A DNA stretch of 7,047 nucleotides from Desulfobacula sp. (GTDB lineage Bacteria > Desulfobacterota > Desulfobacteria > Desulfobacterales > Desulfobacteraceae): the NCBI GenBank assembly GCA_029940245.1, contig JAOZRF010000143.1:1-7047 (forward strand), in the 5' to 3' direction. The notes under the pieces were generated by a model, which worked only from the letters and a program-made list of their open reading frames with translations, ran no database searches and was not told the DNA's origin. The translations under genes were made by a program, and so were the position numbers. Positions 1 to 6,293 of this stretch are shown one piece after another (the stretch's first letter is position 1; each line of letters begins with the position of its first letter).

Positions 1-2
1 TT

Positions 3-65
3 TATAAGAATTTTATGAATAATCCGGATGAATTCATAAAAACTGCCCCCGCCCCTGTTTGTTAG
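3..65 (+). CDS. Possible 3' end of an upstream gene (partial)
   Basis: From the window edge one plus-strand frame stays open to a TAG at 63-65 and reads YKNFMNNPDEFIKTAPAPVC. The other two plus frames are closed early by TAA at 5-7 and at 37-39. Its stop lies only a few bases before the GTG/ATG start of the next gene, which itself lacks a Shine-Dalgarno sequence, so translational coupling to an upstream cistron would make sense. Twenty codons are too few to assign a family, and the open frame could be chance. No function is proposed. Confidence 0.3.
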   Translation, partial: YKNFMNNPDEFIKTAPAPVC

Positions 66-72
66 CGTTGTG

Positions 73-1320
73 ATGAATCGTCCTTCTGACACGGTGCTGA
101 ATACAGTAAGTGTGCCTGACAATTTTTATCAGGTTTTTCTAACGGCCCAAAATTATGTAAAAAACTATTTTTCCATAAGTCAAACAGATCCTGAAAAAGG
201 CTCGATAAAATTTTCAGGAGAACGATACATCCTTGTAAGAGCTGCCTCCATGTCAATAGAATTTTTTGATATGATGGCGCTTTTATATAAAGATCGGGGT
301 GAAAAAGAGGCAAGAACCCTTTCGTATAATTTTCTGTTTGATATTGCCCACTCAATCGGCAAAGCAGATGCAAAAAGCTTTTTCTCAAAAATGAAAGTGA
401 TAGATCCCATTGAAAAACTTTCAGCAGGACCCGTCCATTTTGCTTATACAGGGTGGGCATCCGTTAAAATACATCCTTTGTCCCACCCCACGCCGGATGA
501 AAATTATTATCTGATTTATGATCACCCTTATTCATTTGAAGCCCAGGCATGGATGGACAAAGGGGAAAAAGCGCAGTTTCCCGTATGTGTCATGAATGCC
601 GGATATTCCTCGGGCTGGTGCGAAGAAAGTTTTGGAATTCCCCTTGTAACTGCTGAAATAGAATGCCGGGCAAAAGGAGACCGGCACTGCCGGTTTATCA
701 TGGCCCACCCTTCAAGGATCAAGGATTATATCAGCGATTACAGCAAAAAAGCATATATCAAATATGAACATTACGAAAAAATTGACATCCCGGAATTTTT
801 CAAACGCAAACGTCTTCAGGACGAACTTAGAAAGAATAAGATCCATCTTGAACAGCTTATCCAGGAACGGACCGACAACTTAAAAAAGACCAATGAAAGA
901 CTTGAAGAAACCAATATTGCTTTAAAAGTTATATTAAAACAGATGGAACAAAAAGAGAAAAATGATAAAGAAATATTTTTAACCAATATCAAACAATCTA
1001 TCATGCCCTATATTAATCAACTTTATGAAACCAACCCGGGCAAAGGGCAAAAAGTTCTTTTAGACCAGCTTAAAAAAAACATTGATCAAATCGCCTCCCC
1101 TTTAATTGCAAGGCTTTCATCCAAATACCTGAACCTGACCCCAATGGAAATCAAAGTCGCAACCCTTGTAAAAGATGGCGTGGTAACCAAGGATATTGCA
1201 CAGATCATGAATGTATCTTTAAATACGATTACCTCCCACCGGTATAAGATAAGAACAAAACTTGGGTTGAAAAATAAAAACGCAAACCTTCGTTCCTATT
1301 TACTCTCCATTGATGAGTAG
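73..1320 (+). CDS. XylR_N/V4R aromatic-sensor domain protein with LuxR-type HTH (one-component transcriptional regulator)
   Basis: A cytoplasmic ligand-responsive transcription factor is predicted, 415 aa from ATG 73 (numbering used here). GTG at 70 directly precedes it and is an equally possible start; neither has a Shine-Dalgarno. Residues about 39-129 resemble the XylR_N activator domain (RAASMSIEFF..., then LSAGPVHFAYTGW). Residues about 149-212 are a V4R domain. Cys172, Glu195, Cys198 and Cys206 reproduce the spacing I recall for the structural zinc site of the phenol sensor MopR (C155, E178, C181, C189). Residues about 247-299 are a charged coiled coil (LEQLIQERTDNLKKTNERLE). Residues about 355-411 are a LuxR/GerE helix-turn-helix (LTPMEIKVATLVKDG...IAQIMNVSLNTITSHR...KLGL). 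Classical XylR/DmpR/MopR relatives instead carry a sigma54 AAA+ domain and a Fis HTH, both absent here. There are no transmembrane segments and no receiver domain. It lies 117 bp upstream of serA on the same strand and is the obvious candidate regulator of that cluster. The ligand is unknown; an aromatic compound is inferred from the family. Confidence 0.85.
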   Translation: MNRPSDTVLNTVSVPDNFYQVFLTAQNYVKNYFSISQTDPEKGSIKFSGERYILVRAASMSIEFFDMMALLYKDRGEKEARTLSYNFLFDIAHSIGKADAKSFFSKMKVIDPIEKLSAGPVHFAYTGWASVKIHPLSHPTPDENYYLIYDHPYSFEAQAWMDKGEKAQFPVCVMNAGYSSGWCEESFGIPLVTAEIECRAKGDRHCRFIMAHPSRIKDYISDYSKKAYIKYEHYEKIDIPEFFKRKRLQDELRKNKIHLEQLIQERTDNLKKTNERLEETNIALKVILKQMEQKEKNDKEIFLTNIKQSIMPYINQLYETNPGKGQKVLLDQLKKNIDQIASPLIARLSSKYLNLTPMEIKVATLVKDGVVTKDIAQIMNVSLNTITSHRYKIRTKLGLKNKNANLRSYLLSIDE

Positions 1321-1358
1321 TGGTTTTTCATCACCATTTTCTCACCACTTTTACAGCC

Positions 1359-1388
1359 TTGACCCTTGTGTCTGAATATTCGTATAAA
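1359..1388 (+). promoter_or_regulatory. Putative sigma70-type promoter of the serA-trpB2-serC cluster
   Basis: TTGACC (1359-1364) matches 5 of 6 positions of a -35 box. TATAAA (1383-1388) matches 5 of 6 of a -10 box, with an 18-bp spacer. The spacer contains a perfect 8-bp palindrome, GAATATTC (1374-1381), where a regulator could contact DNA; TGATCA (1392-1397) is a second small palindrome just downstream. A transcript would have a leader of roughly 45 nt before the serA start. I see no sigma54 -24/-12 pattern in this gap, consistent with the adjacent regulator lacking an AAA+ domain. Confidence 0.5.
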
Positions 1389-1404
1389 AAATGATCAGGA
1401 TTTA

Positions 1405-1426
1405 TTTATTAATTTTTATTAATAAA
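1405..1426. repeat. AT-rich direct repeat and 12-bp palindrome in the serA leader
   Basis: TTTATTAAT occurs at 1405-1413 and again at 1415-1423, a 10-bp period close to one helical turn. The second copy lies inside a perfect palindrome, TTTATTAATAAA (1415-1426), which touches the serA Shine-Dalgarno AAAGGAG (1424-1430). It could be an operator, or an unstructured AT-rich translation-enhancing leader. At this base composition the pattern may also be chance. Confidence 0.3.
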
Positions 1427-1437
1427 GGAGAAGCATA

Positions 1438-2385
1438 ATGAAAATACTGGTCAGTGATCCCCTCTCAAACGTCGGCATTGAAATCTTTAAAAACACACCC
1501 GGTATTGAAGTGGATGTCAAAACAGATTTAAGCCCGTCTGAACTTGAAGACATCATTGGTGTTTACCATGGGCTTTCCATTAGAAGCAAAACAAAAGTAA
1601 CTGAACAAATGATTTCCAAGGCGAAAAATCTCAAGATTATCGGCAGGGCCGGCATTGGACTGGATAATGTGGACATTCCTGCCGCAACAAAGGCCAATAT
1701 CGCTGTAATGAATACCCCCTTTGGCAATACCATCACAACGGCAGAACATGCCATTGCCATGATAATGGCGCTTTCCCGAAATATACCCAGGGCAACTGCA
1801 ACCCTGAAACAAGGCAAATGGGAGAAAAAAAATCTTAAGGGCCGAGAAATATTCAACAAAACCCTGGGGCTTGTGGGTATCGGCAACATCGGAAAAATCG
1901 TTGCGGACAGGGCCATGGGGCTTAAAATGAAAGTCATTGGATACGATCCATATCTGGCCCCTGAAACCTTTGAAAAAATGGGAATCCGACCCGTCAGTTT
2001 TGATGAGATACTGGCCGAGTCAGATTATATCTCCATGCACACACCCAAAACACCTGAAACCACCAATCTGTTCAATAAGGAAACCCTGTCAAAAATGAAA
2101 CAGGGTGCCATGCTGATCAATTGTGCAAGGGGCGGTCTTGTCAATGAAGATGACTTGTATGAGGCGCTGAAATCCAATCACCTTGGCGGCGCTGCCCTTG
2201 ATGTGTTTGCAACGGAACCTCCCGGAAAAATTAGACTCATGGATCTGGATAATTTTATCTGTACTTCCCACCTGGGTGCTTCCACCCATGAGGCCCAGGA
2301 TAATGTGGCACGGGACGTAGCAAACCAGATCACTGAATACCTGTTAACAGGCACAGCCCCCAATATTGTCAACCAGAAAAAATGA
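1438..2385 (+). CDS. serA: D-3-phosphoglycerate dehydrogenase, short form without ACT domain
   Basis: Predicted to oxidise 3-phosphoglycerate to 3-phosphohydroxypyruvate with NAD+, the first step of the phosphorylated serine pathway, in the cytoplasm. The 315-aa protein has the D-2-hydroxyacid dehydrogenase fold. It has the N-terminal motif GRAGIGLDNVD (69-79), the Rossmann GIGNIG (147-152) and the catalytic set Arg231 (NCARGGLV), Glu260 (FATEPP) and His278 (TSHLGAS). It ends right after the catalytic domain, so the C-terminal ACT domain that gives serine feedback in longer SerA proteins (over 400 or 500 aa) is missing. ATG 1438 is supported by AAAGGAG at 1424-1430, 7 nt upstream. The next gene, trpB2, follows after 61 bp and serC lies beyond it. 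This context favours SerA over other 2-hydroxyacid dehydrogenases such as hydroxypyruvate or glyoxylate reductase, which sequence alone would not fully exclude. Confidence 0.88.
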   Translation: MKILVSDPLSNVGIEIFKNTPGIEVDVKTDLSPSELEDIIGVYHGLSIRSKTKVTEQMISKAKNLKIIGRAGIGLDNVDIPAATKANIAVMNTPFGNTITTAEHAIAMIMALSRNIPRATATLKQGKWEKKNLKGREIFNKTLGLVGIGNIGKIVADRAMGLKMKVIGYDPYLAPETFEKMGIRPVSFDEILAESDYISMHTPKTPETTNLFNKETLSKMKQGAMLINCARGGLVNEDDLYEALKSNHLGGAALDVFATEPPGKIRLMDLDNFICTSHLGASTHEAQDNVARDVANQITEYLLTGTAPNIVNQKK

Positions 2386-2446
2386 TTTTTTCCGAAACAG
2401 AACAGGATTAAGCATTTTTTTTAAACCCCAATAAACAGGAGGAATT

Positions 2447-3820
2447 ATGAGGACCAAAAAGTATGTTTTATCTGATCAGGACATGCCCAGACAATGGTAC
2501 AACATCATGGCAGACCTGCCCAATGGAATGGAACCCCCTCTTCACCCAGGTACAGGACAGCCCTGTGGCCCTGAGGATCTTGCACCGATTTTCCCAATGA
2601 ACCTGATTGAACAGGAAGTGAGCACCCAAAGATGGATTGACATTCCTGAAGAAATTCTGGAAAAATATGCTATCTGGCGTCCTTCTCCGCTTTACAGGGC
2701 ATACAGTCTTGAAAAAGCCCTGGACACACCGGCAAAAATCTTTTTTAAAAATGAGGGCGTCAGTCCTGCCGGCAGTCACAAACCCAATACAGCCATTGCC
2801 CAGGCCTATTATAACAAAATGGCCGGAACCAAAAAGATCACCACGGAAACAGGAGCCGGCCAGTGGGGCAGTGCCCTATCCATGTGCTGTTCTTTTTTCG
2901 GCATTGAGTGCAAGGTATTCATGGTCAAAATTTCCTATAACCAGAAGCCTTACCGCCGCCTGATGATGGAAACCTGGGGAGCCAATTGTACGGCAAGTCC
3001 CAGCACTGAAACAGCCGCAGGCCGGTCAATCCTGGAAAAATATCCGGATTCTCCGGGCAGTCTTGGCATGGCCATCAGCGAGGCTGTTGAAGAAGCAGTT
3101 TCCGATGAAAACACCAAATATGCCCTGGGCAGTGTGCTCAACCATGTCATGATTCATCAGAGCATCATCGGCCTTGAAGCCAAAAAGCAAATGGAAATGG
3201 CAGGAGCTTATCCCGATGTCATCATCGGCAGTGCCGGCGGCGGAAGTAATTTTGCAGGTCTTTCCTTCCCCTTTGCCCTGGATAAAATAAACGGCAAAGA
3301 GATTGACATTATCGCTGTGGAACCGACATCCTGCCCCACCCTGACCCGGGGCCCTTTTGCCTATGATTTCGGGGATACCGTCCAGATGACACCCATGCTG
3401 CCCATGCATACCCTGGGTCATAACTTTGTACCCGCACCCATCCATGCCGGCGGATTAAGATACCATGGCATGGCACCGCTTGTCAGCCAGCTTGTACTGG
3501 ATGGCATCATCAGGGCCGAATCCATCCACCAGATGGAAACCTTTAAAGCCGGCATGACCTTTGCCCGGTCTGAAGGATATATACCCGCTCCTGAATGCAA
3601 CCATGCCATTGCCATAACCATCCGTGAAGCCCTTAAAGCCAAGGAAGAGGGCAAGGAAAAAACCATCCTCTTTAACTGGAGCGGCCATGGTCTTGTTGAT
3701 CTTGCGGCCTATGAAGCTTTCTTCAGAGGCAAGCTTGCTGATCATGACCTTCCCCAGGAACAGATTGATGCAGCATTAGAAGATCTTGCACTCTTACCAA
3801 AACCAAAACAGGCAAAATAA
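2447..3820 (+). CDS. trpB: TrpB2-type tryptophan synthase beta chain, PLP enzyme, possibly O-phosphoserine-dependent
   Basis: Predicted to join indole to a serine-derived aminoacrylate to form tryptophan. The 457 aa exceed the roughly 400 of TrpA-bound TrpB1 and, with the extended N-terminus ([18 protein letters not shown]), mark the TrpB2 class. The PLP Schiff-base lysine is Lys112 in GSHKPNTA. The catalytic Glu134 lies in ETGAGQWG, where TrpB1 has GAGQHG. The phosphate-binding loop is GSAGGGSN (261-268). A C-terminal WSGHG replaces the SGRG of TrpB1. TrpB2 proteins generally act without TrpA, and no trpA is present here. Published work on an archaeal TrpB2 reports O-phospho-L-serine as the preferred donor. 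Lying between serA and serC, which together make that compound, this gene fits the same chemistry (inference). ATG 2447 has a strong AGGAGG at 2437-2442, 4 nt upstream. Other PLP fold-type II lyase activities cannot be excluded without assay. Confidence 0.9.
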   Translation: MRTKKYVLSDQDMPRQWYNIMADLPNGMEPPLHPGTGQPCGPEDLAPIFPMNLIEQEVSTQRWIDIPEEILEKYAIWRPSPLYRAYSLEKALDTPAKIFFKNEGVSPAGSHKPNTAIAQAYYNKMAGTKKITTETGAGQWGSALSMCCSFFGIECKVFMVKISYNQKPYRRLMMETWGANCTASPSTETAAGRSILEKYPDSPGSLGMAISEAVEEAVSDENTKYALGSVLNHVMIHQSIIGLEAKKQMEMAGAYPDVIIGSAGGGSNFAGLSFPFALDKINGKEIDIIAVEPTSCPTLTRGPFAYDFGDTVQMTPMLPMHTLGHNFVPAPIHAGGLRYHGMAPLVSQLVLDGIIRAESIHQMETFKAGMTFARSEGYIPAPECNHAIAITIREALKAKEEGKEKTILFNWSGHGLVDLAAYEAFFRGKLADHDLPQEQIDAALEDLALLPKPKQAK

Positions 3821-3835
3821 TAGAATCCTTACCAG

Positions 3836-3891
3836 GCAAACCCGGAACCGCCATCCTCTGATAAGAAGAAAGCATCCGGGTTTGCATTTTT
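3836..3891 (+). terminator. Hairpin with T-run between trpB2 and serC: terminator or attenuator
   Basis: GCAAACCCGGA (3836-3846) and TCCGGGTTTGC (3875-3885) form a perfect 11-bp stem, immediately followed by ATTTTT. The 28-nt loop is long for a standard intrinsic terminator. It lies just after the trpB2 stop and 30 nt before the serC ATG. Because serC lies downstream on the same strand with no convincing promoter of its own, partial termination or 3'-end stabilisation of a serA-trpB2 message are both possible. Confidence 0.5.
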
Positions 3892-3920
3892 GCCCATACA
3901 AGCCATAAGGAAAACATACC

Positions 3921-5006
3921 ATGCAAGACAGAATCCATAATTTTAATGCCGGGCCTGCTGCACTGCCTCTGCCAATTCTTGAAGAAATCAGGGACTCTTT
4001 TTTAAATTTTGCAGGCAGCGGCATGTCCATCACTGAAGTCAGCCACAGATCCAAATGGTTTGATGATGTTATCAATGATGCCATTGAACGGACCAAAAGG
4101 TTGTTAAAACTTGATGACCAGTATAAAGTGCTTTTTTTACAGGGCGGCGCCAGCATGCAGTTCTGCATGGCTCCCTTAAATTTTCTGTCCGATGGCAGGA
4201 GTGCCGACTATGTCAACACGGGGACCTGGTCCGCCAAGGCCATAAAGGAAGCAAAAATTCAAAACAAGCCCATAAAGATTGTTGCCTCTTCTGAAGATAA
4301 AAATTTTTGTTATATTCCCAAAAATATTTCTTTTAACAAAGATGCAGCCTATGTGCATCTGACATCAAACAACACCATTAAAGGCACCCAGTTTGAGTCC
4401 CTTCCCGACACAGGCAATGTGCCCATGATCATTGATATGTCCTCGGACTTCATGTCAAGGCCCATTGATATGAGCCGCATCGGCATGATCTATGCCGGCG
4501 CCCAGAAAAATATCGGGCCGGCAGGTGTATGCATGGCCATTATCCGGCAGGATCTATTGGATCTTGTACCAGACAATATCCCCACCATGTTAAGCTATGC
4601 CACCTTTGCAAATAAAAACTCCATGTATAATACTCCCCCGTGCTTTGCCATTTATACCATACAACTGGTAATGAAATGGCTGGAAGAAACCATTGGAGGT
4701 CTTGAAAAAATGGATGCAAAAAATCGTGAAAAAGCAGATCTGCTGTATAATTTTATAGATGCCTCAGGCTTTTACCGGGCCACAGCAGAAAAAGGATCAC
4801 GATCTTTAATGAATGTCACCTTTCGCCTGCCAGATGAAACCCTGGAAAAAACCTTTGTGGCCAAGGCCATTGAAAATGGTATGGGCGGTCTAAAAGGTCA
4901 CAGGAGTGTGGGCGGATGCCGTGCGTCCATTTATAATGCCACAGGCATTGATGCCATCAAAGATCTGGTATCTTTTATGGCGCAATTTGAAAAAACATCG
5001 GGATAA
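3921..5006 (+). CDS. serC: Phosphoserine aminotransferase
   Basis: Predicted to transfer an amino group from glutamate to 3-phosphohydroxypyruvate, giving O-phospho-L-serine. It is a cytoplasmic, PLP-dependent class V aminotransferase. Its 361 aa are the usual length (E. coli SerC is 362). Recognisable motifs are the N-terminal FNAGPAALP, the substrate loop SHRSKWF with His42-Arg43, GGAS for phosphate binding, Trp103 (TGTWS) for stacking on PLP, and Lys196 (AGAQKNIGPAG) as the Schiff-base lysine. The C-terminal GGCRASIYNATG supplies a phosphate-contacting arginine. ATG 3921 is preceded by TAAGGA (3906-3911) at 9 nt. It lies 100 bp after trpB2, beyond a hairpin, and completes the SerA-SerC pair. 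The family also acts on the vitamin B6 intermediate 4-phosphohydroxythreonine in some bacteria, but the neighbours point to serine/phosphoserine synthesis. Confidence 0.93.
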   Translation: MQDRIHNFNAGPAALPLPILEEIRDSFLNFAGSGMSITEVSHRSKWFDDVINDAIERTKRLLKLDDQYKVLFLQGGASMQFCMAPLNFLSDGRSADYVNTGTWSAKAIKEAKIQNKPIKIVASSEDKNFCYIPKNISFNKDAAYVHLTSNNTIKGTQFESLPDTGNVPMIIDMSSDFMSRPIDMSRIGMIYAGAQKNIGPAGVCMAIIRQDLLDLVPDNIPTMLSYATFANKNSMYNTPPCFAIYTIQLVMKWLEETIGGLEKMDAKNREKADLLYNFIDASGFYRATAEKGSRSLMNVTFRLPDETLEKTFVAKAIENGMGGLKGHRSVGGCRASIYNATGIDAIKDLVSFMAQFEKTSG

Positions 5007-5022
5007 AAACAATCGTTAAAAC

Positions 5023-5053
5023 CGTGCCTGAACGAAGTTTTCGTTCAGGCACG
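5023..5053. terminator. Bidirectional terminator hairpin between convergent serC and aminotransferase genes
   Basis: CGTGCCTGAACGAA (5023-5036) and TTCGTTCAGGCACG (5040-5053) form a perfect 14-bp stem around a 3-nt loop. It lies 17 bp past the serC stop and 13 bp past the stop of the convergent aminotransferase. On the minus strand the stem is followed by GGTTTTAAC, a short T-run; on the plus strand by AATTAAG, a poor one. It most likely ends transcription in both directions, somewhat better for the minus-strand unit. Confidence 0.8.
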
Positions 5054-5065
5054 AATTAAGCGGTC

Positions 5066-6238
5066 TTATTTTACAGCGTCAAAGGCTTTTTTGAATCCTG
5101 CAAGAGAGCCTTTTATGGTTTTGTCAGGTACGGCATAGGAAAGCCTGAAATGGCCTGGGCCACCAAAGGCTGTGCCTGGGACTGCAAGGATATTCTGCTC
5201 CTTTAAAATGTTCACAAATTGAATATCATCTTTAATGGGGCTTTTGGGAAACAGGTAAAATGCGCCCCTGGGCACATCAAATTCATACCCTGCGCCATGA
5301 AGGCCTTTACAAAACATATCCCGCCGTTTTTTATAAATGTTGATATCCACTGTAACTCCCTGGAGCCGTCCCACCACCTGCTGGAAAAGAGCCGGTGCAT
5401 TCACATACATCATGGTATTGGTCACCCCTGTAGCTGCGGCAATGATAGCTGCATCTTCAGCTTTGGGATGAATGGCAAGATACCCGATTCTTTCTCCTGC
5501 AAGCGACAATTCCTTGGAATAAGAGGACAGCACAATGGTATGGGGATAGACATCAAACATGGATGGAACCTCAACATCATAGACAATCTTTCTATAGGGT
5601 TCATCGGAAATCAGATAAATCCTTTTTCCAAATTTCCGGCCGGCAGCTTCCAATATCTTTCCCAGCCCCATCAGTTCTTCTCTGGTATAAACAGCTCCCG
5701 TGGGATTATTGGGTGAATTGATCAGCATGACCCGTGTATTTTTAGTAATGGCCTTTTCAATAGCATCAAGATCCAGGTGAAAATCAGGAAAAGATTCCAC
5801 TGTTTTTAAGTTTGCACCGGCAACAAAGGCATACTGATTGTATCCGACAAAATAGGGAGCCGGCGTGAGAATATCTTCTCCCGGGTTTAACAATGCCCGC
5901 AGGGTATCATTCAAGGCTCCTGCCGCACCCGCGGTCATCACAACAAGATCTGATGTAAGCCCCACATTGTATTCTTTGTTCAGATAATCTGCCACGGCCT
6001 GTCTTACATGGGGATATCCTGAGTTGGGCATATACCCGTGGGAGGTGATCTTGCTGTTTATCAATTCAATCAGAACATTTTTTACCGCGGCCGGAGGGGG
6101 AACATCGGGATTTCCCAGTGAAAAATCAAATACATTATCTGCTCCATATTTTTCTCTCAGTTTAATCCCTTCTTCAAACATCTTCCGGATCATGGATGCT
6201 GCTTCAACCATTTTAACCATTTTATCTGCAATCGGCAT
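5066..6238 (-). CDS. Class I/II PLP-dependent aminotransferase, aspartate-aminotransferase-like
   Basis: Predicted to transfer an amino group between an amino acid and a 2-oxoacid, in the cytoplasm. The 390 aa cover the full fold-type I enzyme. It has an N-terminal FSLGNPDVPPP, NSPNNPTGAVYT with the PLP-contacting asparagine, ISDEPYRKIVYD with the aspartate/tyrosine pair, and Lys242 in SSYSKELSLAGERIGY as the Schiff-base lysine. Arg365 in GHFRLSYA should bind the substrate alpha-carboxylate. The start is supported by AAAGGA on the minus strand, about 8 nt upstream. The gene is convergent with serC and shares its terminator, so it is not part of the serine/tryptophan transcription unit. It follows the 193-aa gene after 55 bp in the same direction, a plausible two-gene operon. 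Substrate specificity (aspartate, aromatic, alanine or other) cannot be read from sequence, so no symbol is given. Confidence 0.88.
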   Translation of the reverse strand: MPIADKMVKMVEAASMIRKMFEEGIKLREKYGADNVFDFSLGNPDVPPPAAVKNVLIELINSKITSHGYMPNSGYPHVRQAVADYLNKEYNVGLTSDLVVMTAGAAGALNDTLRALLNPGEDILTPAPYFVGYNQYAFVAGANLKTVESFPDFHLDLDAIEKAITKNTRVMLINSPNNPTGAVYTREELMGLGKILEAAGRKFGKRIYLISDEPYRKIVYDVEVPSMFDVYPHTIVLSSYSKELSLAGERIGYLAIHPKAEDAAIIAAATGVTNTMMYVNAPALFQQVVGRLQGVTVDINIYKKRRDMFCKGLHGAGYEFDVPRGAFYLFPKSPIKDDIQFVNILKEQNILAVPGTAFGGPGHFRLSYAVPDKTIKGSLAGFKKAFDAVK

Positions 6239-6293
6239 GAAAAGTTTCCTTTCAAAATTAGAGTTTAAATTGCTTTACCATACATTAAATTTT

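Noticed and set aside
62..460. 132-aa minus-strand reading frame over the start of the regulator
   Set aside because: It lies antisense to a well-supported sensor domain, has no Shine-Dalgarno-supported start and no recognisable motif; it is a shadow frame.
1311..1352. Possible terminator after the regulator (TGATGA/TCATCA or AGTGGT/ACCACT pairing) and an imperfect 11-bp tandem repeat TCACCATTTTC/TCACCACTTTT
   Set aside because: The stems are only 6 bp, mutually exclusive and with loops of 11-19 nt; the repeat has mismatches. Too weak to call a terminator or operator.
1321..1437. Sigma54 (-24/-12) promoter, expected if the regulator worked like XylR/DmpR
   Set aside because: No TGGCA-N-TTGC type pattern with GG/GC spacing is present, and the regulator has no AAA+ domain.
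3026..3445. 139-aa minus-strand frame inside trpB2
   Set aside because: It is fully antisense to the conserved PLP enzyme coding sequence and its composition is that of a mirror frame; no independent support.
2447..3820. Ordinary TrpB1 that partners TrpA
   Set aside because: The length, the long N-terminus, GAGQWG and WSGHG are TrpB2 traits, and no trpA is adjacent.
5219..5716. 165-aa plus-strand frame inside the aminotransferase gene
   Set aside because: It is rich in His, Cys, Ile and Asn without motifs, as expected for the complement of a coding frame, and it overlaps catalytic motifs on the other strand.
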